From contig JAURVB010012318.1 in NCBI GenBank assembly GCA_033002965.1, forward strand, positions 1 through 64,000: 64,000 nucleotides of DNA, written 5' to 3'. Made by a program: the position numbers and the translations under genes. Source of the stretch: Piper betle. Lineage: Eukaryota > Streptophyta > Magnoliopsida > Piperales > Piperaceae. Below the pieces are notes generated by a model. That model worked only from the letters and a program-made list of their open reading frames with translations. It searched no databases and had not been told where the DNA came from. Shown here piece by piece: positions 38,625 to 49,900 of the stretch (position 1 is its first letter; every line of letters begins with the position of its first letter).

Positions 38625-39215
38625 ATAAAGATTTCAGTTTTGCAAAAACTCTTCCTCCTTTTTTCTCCTGACTAGTAAAATCAATTTGAATCGTCAAAAT
38701 AATATTTTCTATGATATAATTATTAGACTATACATGAACATACTTATACGCACACACCAGCTTAAATCCACATGGGGAATCAACTATCAATCTCTCTCTC
38801 AACCAACCCAAAAAATATCAACATAGAAAATTTAATTCTAAATGGGAAAATAATAATGCAATTAAGAGTGTTTGCCGAACACAGAAAATTTAATTTTCTA
38901 TGAAATGGAAATTTATAAAATGAGGGGCGGGTGGTTCATGATTTGATCATATTATACCCCCTGAAGTTAGAAATAAAGATCATTGATGGTTAGAACCATG
39001 GTTAGAACCAAGATTGTCCAAATTCAAGCAGAGATGAGAAAACAGAGAAACTTAAAATAATCAAGCTCTAAAATATGGATGGAGATGGAGTTCTTCCCAT
39101 ATGCAATATGAGTTTATTAAAAAAACTAAGTAGTTCCGGCTCCCATTTTAATTAATTAATTACTATAATTACGATTTTATTTTTCCTGGCGAGTGAAATT
39201 TTGTGGGCTCTATTT
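38625..39215. repeat. 590-bp duplicated block, copy 1 (partner 57361-57950)
   Basis: The two copies share GTTTTTGCAAAAACTC-like openings and GGAATCAACTATCAATCTCT. They also share AAGAGTGTTTGCCGAACACA, GGGGCGGGTGGTTCATGATT and ATATGGATGGAGATGGAG, in the same order and orientation. Very few differences are visible, so the duplication looks young. No gene is inside. Confidence 0.85.
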
Positions 39216-39718
39216 TAACTTTGAGTTATAAAAATCAGCCAATTTTGAATATAATTAGCCAATTTAAATCGGATTGAAAGAGATCCAGTTAAAAAACACG
39301 GGTAAATTAGTCTTCGACTCAAATCGGTCCACGATCGATTCAAAGATAAGTACATATTTAATACATATTATATTCAAAATATTTATGATTAAAATTAATT
39401 ACTTCTCTTATGTGCTATTAATTTCCAGCCTAATTGCAACTCACCCACGACATACAGGAAACTCTGGGCAAAAGAAAGGAGATACGGCAATTAGGCAGGC
39501 GACGAAGAGGTTCTTTGATCTCCCCAAGCTAAACCGGTTCTCGTAGTAGCCTCTACCTATCAAAAAAGAAAAATACAGGTGGGCGATTTGGGAGAAGTAT
39601 CTATATCCATATCTCCTCTCTATTTCCCGTCTACGAACACATAACATCAAATAGTGTCCATTGTGTTCATGAAACTTCGAATTCTTGGCTAATACTTGGA
39701 CTCTTTGGAGTTTATCAT
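39216..39718. other. PPCK 3' flank
   Basis: The spacer between the duplicated block and the PPCK stop codon is AT-rich at 39216-39420 and mixed afterwards. Part of it is probably the PPCK 3' untranslated region, since the gene reads leftwards. No other gene was seen. Confidence 0.35.
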
Positions 39719-40710
39719 TTAACAAGTAGCAACCTGTGACGGGCAAGTCAGATCCACCACTGAGTTGCCCTCCTCAAAGCTTCTCATCCATGGATGCCCT
39801 GTTCATTCCCAATACATATGATCAAACCATGATCAGATCAACAGCATATAACATTCAAAAGAATACAACCCAACAAAAAAATAATCTTGGTCGGGAAAGT
39901 GCGTACTTAGAACTTGCTCAGCGGAGAGACGGCGGGAGACGTTCCTGCACATCATCCTCCTCATCAGATCCTTGGCCAGGGCCGACACGGAGTGGAAGAT
40001 CTTTGTCGGGAATCTCAGATTCCCCCTCATCACCGCCTCGACTACCTCCTCCTCCGTCTCCCCGTCGAACGGCTCAAACCCGGCCAGCGTCACGTACAAC
40101 ACCACACCGGCGCTCCACACGTCCACCTTCTCGTCGTACTCGCCCCCGCCCAGCACCTCAGGCGCCATGTAGTGCGACGCGCCGACGGTCCAGCTCAACG
40201 GCGGCTGGCCGCGGCCGAAGAACTCGGCCAACCCGAAGTCGGCGAGCTTGAGCCGGCCGCGGACGTCGAAGAGGATGTTGTCGGGCTTGATGTCCCTGTG
40301 CACGACGCCGAGGCGGTGGCACGCCGCGACGGCGTCCATGAGCTGGCGCATGACGACGGCGGCGTCGGGCTCCGGGAGGGGAGGCGGCCGTATAGGTCCG
40401 GGGAAGTGCAGAGATCAAGGATGAGGTGGAGGGAGTGGTCGTCCTCGAAGGAGTTGTGGAGTCGGACCAGGTGGCGGGTGGAGGCGGCATCGGCGGAGGA
40501 GAGGTGGGACATGATTGTCGCTTCCCGACGGAGGCAGTGGTCGAGGGCGTCCGGGGAGGAGTGGAGAAGGTGCTTGTCGATGGTCTTGCAGGCAAATGCG
40601 TCGGCGGCCGTGGCGGTTGAGCAGCGGCGGTGGCAGAGGTAAACGATGCCATAGTAGCCGCGGCCAAGCTCGCCAGCCATTTGGAAATGGTGGTGTAGCT
40701 CTTGGCTCAT
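39719..40710 (-). CDS. PPCK: phosphoenolpyruvate carboxylase kinase, 1-nt frameshift
   Basis: Exon 1 is 40710-39907 and exon 2 is 39798-39719. The single GT-AG intron sits before the HPW of the C-lobe end, as in known PPCK genes (…SAEQVL then RHPW). With one base restored in the C-run at 40378-40381 the product is about 294 aa, normal for this minimal kinase, which is little more than a catalytic domain. Motifs: glycine loop GRGYYG, lysine in FACKTIDK, catalytic loop HRDIKPDN, DFG in LADFGLAEFFG, and MAPEVL. The PPCK-specific block is GNLRFPTKIFHSVSALAKDL. PPCK phosphorylates an N-terminal serine of cytosolic PEP carboxylase and relieves malate inhibition; in the family it is controlled mainly by transcription and turnover. 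As sequenced, the frame breaks between LYGRLP and LPEPDAAVVM. The exon is about 65-70 percent GC, unlike its surroundings. The start at 40710 (MSQELHHHF) fits family N-termini. Confidence 0.88.
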
Positions 40711-41376
40711 TTGGTACGATGCCTCGGAAGTGAACACCCCAAATATCTAGCACCTCTACAGCAAGTACAGACTATTTGGCCAAGGGTAACTCCACGTCTC
40801 CTTAAGTAGAAGGTCTCAATGCCAGCCAGCCAAGAAGGCTTGCATCCAAAAGGCAAATTAATTGCTACCTAACTGGAAATCGGACTGTCTCTCCGAAACG
40901 TGACCAATAGACTTCTGTTTTCTAACTTTCAATCAATTCTTGATCAATGGTACGAATAAAGGGAGTAGAACGAAAGGGCCTTACGGGGCATTGCGAGATT
41001 CATAAATTCGACATTGGTGAGGAAAATCCTACCAATCGGGATTCTGAAATTTTTTCAAGATCTTTCGCTTCGTTAACCCATTAACAACCCGTCAATAGAT
41101 TAGGTAGATAGTCGCTTTAGCCTTCAATAGCTTAGGTAGATAGTCGCTTTAGAAAAAGATTGCAACTTATATGGTCAAGTCCCATTAAATGATGAATTTC
41201 TAGCCACCTAATTTCAAATAAACGTATGGTGGTGTAGCTCTTGGCTCATTTGGTAGGATGCCTCGGAAGTCAACACCCCACTATGTAGCACCTCGATAGC
41301 AACTTCAGACTGTTTGGCCAAGGGTAGCTCTTTATCTGTCAGACAAGTAGATAAAATCGGTAATGGTTATTTAATG
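40711..41376. other. PPCK upstream region with a partial self-duplication
   Basis: About 110 bp spanning the PPCK start (40682-40793) are repeated at 41226-41335: GGTGGTGTAGCTCTTGGCTC, then GATGCCTCGGAAGT and TTTGGCCAAGGGTA. A second local direct repeat, TTAGGTAGATAGTCGCTTTA, occurs twice at about 41099-41152. Promoter elements were not assigned. Confidence 0.6.
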
Positions 41377-42295
41377 TGTAAAATTCACGAGTCAGGGTTT
41401 TATATTCAGAACAGGTTATTTTAATCGTTATTTTTAAGTCGAGTCAGTTTCAGAATACGTATAGTGAACCGACGCCGGTCTTGTATATAAGTCACGAGGG
41501 TCATAGTGTACCTAAGTATATGATGATAATGTCATGAACACAATAGAAAGAATGAATTATCAGAATATATAAGAGTATGCAGTTCATTTTTTTATTATGA
41601 TATATAATGGATCGTAGAATTAGTTTTAGGCCGTTTACCGAGTTAGGACTCGTTACAGACATTTTGGGTGGGTTGATAGTTCTAGAGCATATCATTTTAA
41701 TTTTTTTGATATTGTTTGATTTTATGGGATTTTTCTCATATTTTTTTAGAATTTTTTACGACTTAAATATTATTTTTGACTCGAGTCGGAGACGAGTCAA
41801 GTAATATTTACGACTTTGCCACCACACACCCTCGCGCCCTTTTTTCTTCCCCGACCCTTACCTCGACGCGCCACCCTTGTGCACGTCGCCGCCGCCCGGC
41901 TGCTGATCATTGCCGCCTAGCCCCTCGACGATGTTGTTGTGCTGCCCCGATCAGGTTCGGCCCCCATCGGACCGCCGTGACGCGAGGAAGCCACGCCACG
42001 ACGCCGCGCCTACATTGCACTTCGTCGCCGATTCTGCCACCGGCGACCAGCGCTGCCATGATCGATCGGTCGCCTCAGCACCCTCGGCCTTCCAGTGACC
42101 TTCCCCGATCAGAATGGAGGCCATCGCCACCGTGGCTGGCCAGATCTAGACATCATCACTGTCGACTCTATTTTATGCATTTTTGGCTAGCCGCCACCTC
42201 CGTTGGCCACATCGACCTCGTTGATGAGTCGGGCTCGCCGAGCCGGTTTCGAGGGTACCCAACACCGAGCCGGTTTCGAGGGTACCTAACTTGAA
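41377..42295 (+). mobile_element. 5' part of an element E copy (LTR-like family)
   Basis: It starts TGTAAAATTCACGAGTCAGG, matching the TGTAAAACCCACG start of the family at 59189 and, inverted, at 62424. It continues through TAAGTATATGATGATAATG, GGATCGTAGAATTAGTTTTA and TTGGGTGGGTT, then the hinge ACTCGAGTCGGAGACGAGTC, then a GC-rich segment that ends at a 27-bp tandem repeat around GAGCCGGTTTCGAGGGTACC. It is uninterrupted where the copy at 59189/62430 carries an insertion. The 172-codon frame at 41776-42294 has counterparts in the other copies but is Arg/Pro/Ser-rich and poorly conserved; I do not call it a gene. Confidence 0.75.
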
Positions 42296-42683
42296 ATGTG
42301 ACTTTCTCTACATGAGCTGAGTTGGACTTCTTTTTCTAACATTGAATCAATGCTCTACACTGTGTTATCTAAACAAACTCTCTCGTCGGCAAAGTCGGCA
42401 AAACTACAAAGTCGGTCGATAACTCTTGATCTTAAATGATGACAATGATACCTCTAACACACACTCCAACGGTGAGAGTAGCACCAACTAGGTCAATACT
42501 ACCCAGTTGTAACCTAGATCTTTTATTGACGTGCCAATCCTATCTACAAATGCTCTAGCTTGATTAATCCCTAATCAAGTTAACAAGAATCCCAAATCTA
42601 ATATCAAATAAGAGATCTAAAAACATAATAAATCTCAAGTAATAATGACGTGCCAATCTTATCTACAAATGCTCTAGCTTAAT
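42296..42683. repeat. spacer with a 38-bp direct repeat
   Basis: GACGTGCCAATCCTATCTAC followed by AAATGCTCTAGCTT occurs at about 42529 and again at about 42648 with few changes. It borders a 119-bp unit just before the polygalacturonase remnant. This looks like a local tandem duplication or a repair scar. No gene was seen. Confidence 0.5.
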
Positions 42684-43130
42684 TTGGACCGCAACCTCGG
42701 AGTTGAAGGCGGTGATGTCCTCAGCACGAACGTCGTTGATGCCGCCACATCTCACTGCCAAAGGCAATGACGGCGTTGGTAGGGATGTGCAGGTGAGTCA
42801 CCGGACTACGACTTGCTTGGTGGGCATGGTTGGTGTAGGCAAAGCCGTATTGGTCCCAGCCACTCTTGACGGCAATGCAATTGTCGCCGGAGACAATGTA
42901 GCAGTCTTCGATCTTCACGTTTATGCATGAATCTGATACAAATTAAATTTGACAAATCACAAATTAATGGAAGGAAGAAACTCGCATGCATGAGCTGATT
43001 ATAAATATTCCGAACTTACGTGATTAGCTCAAGCAGGTGGATCCTGACCAGGATTGATCCCATCGGTATTTGGAGATGTGGTAGATGCAAGGATAGTAAC
43101 ACACTTCACAATAACATTGCTGGCCATAAA
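42684..43130 (-). pseudogene. polygalacturonase (GH28) pseudogene fragment, copy 1
   Basis: On the minus strand, exon-like pieces read NVIVK-VTILAST-SPNTDGIN (about 43120-43030). After an intron-like gap ending in CAG at about 42940 they read VKIEDCYIVSGDNCIAVKSG and WDQYGFAY, then frame-shifted remains of the SAVIALGSEM and RAEDIT blocks (to about 42690). These are the central blocks of plant glycoside hydrolase family 28. The catalytic GDD motif reads GDN. There is no N-terminus or C-terminus nearby and the frame is broken, so this is a dead fragment. It lies in a segment duplicated at 53860-54330. Confidence 0.85.
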
Positions 43131-43616
43131 ATTAAAAACCTCGCGTTAGTCATAAACATTTGAATCAAAATTATTAAAGTTTGAACTCGTAATTATCAAT
43201 TATTATAATAACAGAAAACACGTACTTTAATAAAAAGACACACACACACACGCGAATGTTACTATACTTTTAGAATTCATTTTTGACTCCTCTCATGACT
43301 CCGTTTAATGATACCCAGAACCGAACTCTAAAAATGGTTTTTATTAGGGAAAATTTTATATAAGTTATACCTTAGATAGCTTATTTGAGCCATATATTTA
43401 ATTTGAATTTTTTTAGTAAGTTTCATAAAATAATATTTATATATATTAAAATTAAGGTGCATAAGTGGGAGGTTAATAAAATTTTATTTTTTTAATATCA
43501 TTATCACCTACTTTAACAGTTTCAAAAGATACACAAGTTAATAGATATTTTAAAATTAATTTTTATTATAATTATTTTGATAATTAAGATGAAAAAATTA
43601 AAAACATTAAAATTAC
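43131..43616. repeat. AT-rich duplicated flank (partner 54766-55150)
   Basis: It contains a (CA)n stretch at 43237-43250. Then ATTCATTTTTGACTCCTCTC and the dispersed AT-rich repeat of 43310-43616 follow, all matched in order at 54766-55150. In the partner, about 90 bp (43163-43250 equivalent) are replaced by a GC-rich hairpin element and a TA tract. Confidence 0.65.
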
Positions 43617-45528
43617 ATATTTTATTTTAAGCATGGAGTATCAAACATTTCCTCCCCCTGTTATTTTCAATCCCTTTCCATCTCTTTCCCAGTGTGTGAT
43701 TTAATAATAACGTAAGTTGTTGGCAAATGATTAAATATAATTTGAAGTAAATAAAGTTTAAATAATGGCATGGAAATTCCAAGTAGAGGAATTTACAAGT
43801 AAATAGTGAAATGATACTCCATTTGCGATCTGATCATCAAAATAAACCCCAAATTAATTTCTCACTTCAAACCCAAACTAATTTAAAACAAAGGTTCGAA
43901 AGTCATTAAATAAAAAAATATTATTCTACAGTGTATAATGCTAAGTCATATTTTGCCAAATCCGAACCCAACTAAATGGCTAAACCGAGTCAGAAGAGGA
44001 GGCCAAGCCGCATGGCAAGTCTGCTGAATAGAGCAAGCTGGGGCACTGAACCTTAAACGAGTCGTCCTCGGGCGGAGAGCCAAAACTGACTAGGTCATAA
44101 GTCAACGTGGAAAAACATATCCCTGATCGTCATTTCCATCATTAATATTAGACTTAATATTAATCAATAATGTTTTTTTAAATATAAAAAGAATATATAT
44201 ATATATATAATTTCAATAGAAAATAAAATTTGATTATATAATAATTAATAAATTTCAAAAATGCCGACGCACAACGCAGGTTCACAGTTGGTATATATAT
44301 ATATATATTTAATGAGAAAATTGTGCCTTTTAATTATTTTATAATATAATATTTTATTTTTTATTTATAAAATATTAATTTAATTAGTATTCACCACATG
44401 TCTTTTAATTATTTTATGATGTTATTTTTTACTTTGTATTAATAAAATGAATTAAATTATAATTTTATCGTTTTTTACAATTAAAAATAAAAAAATATGA
44501 TGAAAACTCTACTTCTAAAAGAAGTATTTGCAAGTAAATCTAATTTTTTGTTTTTCTAGACAGTAATAACTTATTTTAAAAGTAGAATTTTTAAATATAG
44601 CTCGATTGATTCCTTTTAAATCTCTCCGTTTATGGATATTATCAGAAAATCCGTATAAATGTGAGCATTCTTTTCTCCCACAGAGATCAAGATCAAATAA
44701 AAATATCTTATGGAATAAGAATATGTATTATTATATAAAAAAATCCTTTTATCTTTTGTAGAGGCTCTAAGCCTTCCCCTTCCTCCTTACCACGGCCGCC
44801 ACTGCCGGTTGACGTCTCCGTTGAGATCACCTCCTCTCTTTGATTTCTCTCGATTTGCATAATTAATTAATTAATTACTGGTCGATCTCCTCCTTCCTCT
44901 CACGCCCCCCATCATCTTCGCCACGCAAGCTTTTTGCCCCATTCCCCATCCTCCGTTGTTTGTTTCCACATCGGCGGAGGCGGTAAATCGTCGCCGACTG
45001 ACCGGTGGCATATCGCCACCACATCTTGTTGCTGGTGGGTGGTGGACTCTCGTGTCGTCTACCCGCCGACACACATATCGCCGACTTCTCAAGCCAGTGC
45101 TTGTGAGTTTGTTCATTTATGTCGTCTACTTTTTTCATTTTTGAGTCCCAAATAATTCGATTAGGTGTGGGCACACAAAGATGTAACATAAACAATTCGA
45201 TTAGGTGTGGGCACACAAAGATGTAATTCTCCTCATTTAAGTTCATAAACTTCACGTAGTTTGATCAAGTTTACCTACCAAATAAAAATTAAAAGGCTTG
45301 GAAGACCATCGTTTTTTTATATTTATTTTATTTTATTATATATAGAGAGAGATGGGGGGGGGAAGAATGATAGGGTGAGAACTTGAAAACTCAGGAACCA
45401 ACCTGTAGTGCATTGGATAGGAATTAACGGTGATGATGATTCCCATGGTCTAATTACATGTTCCTGTGTTTTCAAGTTCTCACCCTATCATTTTTCGTGT
45501 GTGTATTTATGTAGCTTGCGATGTTGGG
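43617..45528. repeat. segmental duplication, copy 2 (LCB1 promoter/leader copy upstream of CNX2)
   Basis: Same order and orientation as 29022-30735: TTTTAAGCATGGAGTATCAA, AACCGAGTCAGAAGAGG, TAATTAATTAATTAATTACT, TTGTTTGTTTCCACATCGGC, then the small MITE, ending near 45528. The leader-exon equivalent (about 44880-45102) keeps a donor-like GTGAGTTTG at 45103 but lacks about 60 bp near its start. It has an inserted GC-rich stretch and an internal duplication of ATTCGATTAGGTGTGGGCAC (about 45158 and 45196). The copy ends about 1.4 kb before the first CNX2 coding exon and could serve as its promoter or leader. Confidence 0.85.
45366..45492. mobile_element. 127-bp copy of the AATGATAGGGTGAGA MITE
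   Basis: Its ends, AATGATAGGGTGAGAACTTG and CAAGTTCTCACCCTATCATT, are perfect inverted repeats, better preserved than in the copy at 30580-30688. An extra 18 bp or so around GATGATGATTCCCATGG distinguishes it. It was carried here by the segmental duplication. Confidence 0.8.
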
Positions 45529-46955
45529 GCTAAAGCCCGACACCTCCTCCCATGTTCCTTATTCATTCACGTCGACACCATCCCCGGCGGCGGCTGCAGT
45601 GGCCACAAAATAATAAGACTTCTGTACGAATATGTATTCCCTTGTATATACTCCAATAAGTATTTAAATAATAATTAGGTTTAATTAGGTCAATTTTCTT
45701 ACATATGAAAGTCCTAATAAATTTGGGAACTCACAAATATTGGGTGTAGTAAATACATCTAACAATGTGACTAATAGAATTTTGATAATGATTGTGTGGA
45801 AATCAAGTTCATTTGTTCAAAAAATAGATTACGACTATGATTTATTATATGTTGAAAGAGTTTTGAGAGTTGATTCATTTTGTGTCAAAAGTTCTTCACG
45901 GGTTTTAGATTTAGAAGTTGAGAATTGATTGGTTGGAACACTTACAATTCTTCTTTTTTTTTAAATATTTTTGGAATGTCCTAACTAGTTCTGTTAGATT
46001 AACCTAAAATTTATGGTGAAAAACTGTATTTGAATGCTCTTATCATTTTGCCGATGATCGGAGGTCAAATAGTAAGGTTTTTTCTTTCTTTCTTACAAAA
46101 TGTTCTAATATTATCTCCTTTTGGTGATAGCTTTGTAGGATGTGGCACATTTCAAGGATAAATAAATCTTATCCAACTGTTTGGAGATGTGGGATTTCTT
46201 CAATCTACTATTTTATGTGTGGAAACAATAATGTGGTACTTATTGCGTCCTTTTTCAAGATATTTATACTATATGTTACTTAATTGGACATCCGCAATTT
46301 GTATGATTGTTCACCATTTAAGTAGTTTTTATTGTCTGAAATACATAAGAACGTCCCTTTTCAGCTTGCTACCTTATACTAAAAATATTTGTTTGAACCA
46401 ATGCATGGAATATATTTAAATATGTGAGGAAGCAATTTTTTTGTCATTGGATGGCGAAGAAATTTATTCTAGGTATGGAGTATGAGGAACTACAAATTTT
46501 TATTCTAAATACAATTTGAAATCATTAGACTTTCTCTATCTGAAATGTAACCAGTTTTGCTTTCAAACGTATGTGGACAATAGATAAGATCTGATCTCAT
46601 GGCTTATTAATTTTTATTTAATTCACATTATCTGCAGTGATTTACATTGTATTTTGTGTCCACTCAACCATGCAATTTGCTCGAGAATTTCTTTCCTGTC
46701 TAAATGTATTAGATAGTGTCCTCAATTCTTGAATCTGCTTGATTGTTGTTTTCACAAGTTTTATTTGTTCTTATTCAAAAAAGTGCAAGCTCAATGATTC
46801 TACTTCTTCATAATTTAAGTTTTGTCGTGTTCTGAAGGCATGTGAGCTTGACTCATTGCAATGTGGCTTTCATGCATCTCTGTGCAGAGGAAAGTAAACT
46901 AACACTTTTTTTACTGCAGACTGCTTCTTCAAGCTTGCCACTCTGTGGTACTAGA
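45529..46955 (+). other. CNX2 upstream region: leader or unresolved first exon
   Basis: No confident exon was found. A TTTTTACTGCAG acceptor at about 46908-46919, in frame with the next codons, hints that an upstream exon supplies the targeting peptide expected for CNX2. I could not identify that exon. A frame beginning at 46872 (MHLCAEESK) would extend the protein by 28 residues without splicing. Confidence 0.35.
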
Positions 46956-49900
46956 ATGTGTGATCTTTTGATCATCAGGCCAAACTGCGGTGACAAGCTT
47001 CCAGGCGGATTCCTGTGTAGAACATATGGATCTTGTGCTAAATTAACAGGGGATTCCTTGAAGGACACACAAAATTCTGGCATCCTAACTGATCTATTTG
47101 GGAGAACTCACACATATTTAAGAATTTCTTTAACTGAGCGTTGTAACCTGAGGTGCCAGTATTGTATGCCAGCTGATGGTGTGCAGCTTACGCCGAGCTT
47201 AAAACTTCTTTCAAATGATGAAATTGTTAGATTGGCAAAACTTTTTGTCAGTTCAGGTGTGAATAAAATTCGGTTGACCGGTGGGGAGCCTACTATTAGG
47301 AAAGACATTGAAGATATTTGTTACCAGTTGTCTAGTTTAGAAGGACTGAAGACATTAGCCATGACCACAAATGGAATTGTTCTTGCAAAAAGCTTCCAAA
47401 ATTGCAGGAATGTGGACTTAAACAAGTGAATATTAGTTTAGACACATTGGTACCCGCAAAGTTTGAGTTAATGACGAGGCGAAAAGGTCATGAAAGAGTT
47501 ATGGAATCAATAAATGTTGCTATAGATTTGGGGTATGATCCAGTGAAAGTATGCTTCTTGTTCTTGAATTGATGTCTTTTATTAAGATTGTGGCTAGCTA
47601 ATGTTTTTGTTTTGTCTATATTTCTATTTGTTAATGGGAAAACAAGAAATAATGACTACCACCAAACATGATCTTTTAATACTGGTTTACATGTATTGTT
47701 TAGAGATTTGTGCTATAGCTTGGGTTTCAAAGAAATATTTTGTAATATGTCAAGTCGATAGGTCAACCAGATCATTGTCGGAAGAATAGAAAAACACAAT
47801 GACATGTGCATTTCTCATTTTTTTGTTTCTTATTGAAATGATAATATGGTTTCTGCTAAAGTACATCCTGTATGATGCATTCAGGTCAACTGTGTTGTCA
47901 TGAGGGGGCTTAATGATGATGAAATTTGTGATTTTGTGGAGATGACGAAGGAGAAGCCAATTGATGTGCGGTTTATTGAGTTTATGCCCTTTGATGGAAA
48001 TGTGTGGAATTCCAAGAAACTTGTTCCCTATGCAGAAATGCGGAGACAAGTGGTAACACTCTTCATACTGATGTAATTTGAGTACATTTTTTGTGTTAAA
48101 TTTGTAGTTTTCTTAAGGTCTATTTGAATTGGGCAGGAAAATAGATTTGGAGGGTTAAGGAGACTGCAAGATCATCCATCAGATACAAGCAAGACTTATG
48201 GGATAGATGGCCATCGTGGAACTGTTTCTTTTATTACATCCATGACTGAGCATTTCTGTTCTGGATGCAATAGATTGAGGTTATTAGCAGATGGAAATTT
48301 TAAAGTATGCCTATTTGGTCCTTCAGAGGTGAGCTGCAGATTCATAAATGTTGATGATTTTCAAGATGCTATTCATATACTTTATCATCTTGAATATGTA
48401 TTCAATTGAAAATTGGAGGACACTAATCTTTTAGGTTAGGTATTAAAATAATGTGCTTTATTTTTCTCAATGAGATTTATGTAATTGATAACGTATGCAG
48501 GTGAGTTTGAGAGATCCATTGCGCAGTGGGGTTGATGATACTGGATTGAAAGAAATCATTGGTGCTGCTGTATGTACTTCGCTATTTTATTTGTTCTCTC
48601 TTTGGCTTTAGTGCATATAAAGTTGACTGATCAGTTAATGTCAGTATTGAACTATTGAGAAAGTAAATCATTAACTGGGCCTATTCATTGCCAGAATGTC
48701 AAGACTTAATTTTTGATGCTTGGAATTTCACGCTTAGTAAGATCTTTCAACAATAGTTTGGAATTTTGCTAGATTTGAGTCTTCAGAGGGAATGAGGCTT
48801 GTATATTAATGTATTTATTTTTAATTTGTTTTAGAATACTTCTTTGAGAGTTTGTATCAGGCAATCAGCCGTACAAGCAGTGGAGCATGTGGTTTCATTC
48901 GATTTAAAGCGAAGATGATTCCCAAGATATCAATATGACCTGGAGAAAATTGTTGATTCAAAGAGTTTAAACTGGCCCGTATGACCAAGGATCCATGATA
49001 CTGGGAATTTCTTTAGTTCATTATAGTTTCACCCATGGTTGGTATTGTTGTCGGATCTTGGTGAGATTCCAGTGAGATCTCGGTCATGGAAGGGTAACAA
49101 AACAAACAACTCCCACAGAGATGGAAATCTGCCCCCTCACTGAATTTTAGAGGGTTTCCCACTATTTTTCGGCAAGAAGAGGGAAAATACCAACGAGAGC
49201 CTAACCTTTTTGCCAGCCGCAATGAAATGGCAATGGCAGCAGTAAAACTGCAGCAATGAAACAAAGAAAGGGGCAAACTGGAAGCATCCAAGGTGGTGGC
49301 GGAGCTGTTTTTCTGGGGACAATTTGTGAGGAAAGGGGTAAGGGAAGGCGGCGGCGACTGGGTGGGAGGGTGAAAGAATGGTGAATAGTTGGCTATAGGA
49401 TTTTGGCTTTTAGTTATTATATTTCATTTTGAACCTTTTAATGGTTCATTTTCTCATTTAGTACCTATAGTTAGCTATGTTCAGAAGTTTAGATGGTTTC
49501 TCTTTTAGTTCAATATTTTTCCCCCAAGTTTATCGAATGAGTTAAAGTCGATCAATTCAGTCTAAATTTAACGTTTTACTTAAATCTGCATTGCCCAAAA
49601 CAAAAAGGCGCATACCCATTTGGTGTGAGGGGTTATAATTATTCATCCAACTTATTTTATGAAGTATGATGTGTTAATTACTTGACCAAATTTGTTGTGA
49701 TGCTATGGATTTTTATTTGTGAACTTTAAACATAGGTAATTGGTAGTTTTTTTAATGTATATCATTAGTTATTTATATAACTATTATTAAGATCCATTTC
49801 TCTCAAATCTCTCAGAAATCTTCATTCTTGGATCTTAAGAGACGGAATCAAAATCTAAATTTGCAAACCTTGGTTTCACCTTCAAACTACTTAAAGGGAG

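Noticed and set aside
49013..49322. Open frames inside CNX2 intron 4
   Set aside because: They lie on the opposite strand in the intron, without homology or splice signals; the surrounding exons close in phase without them.
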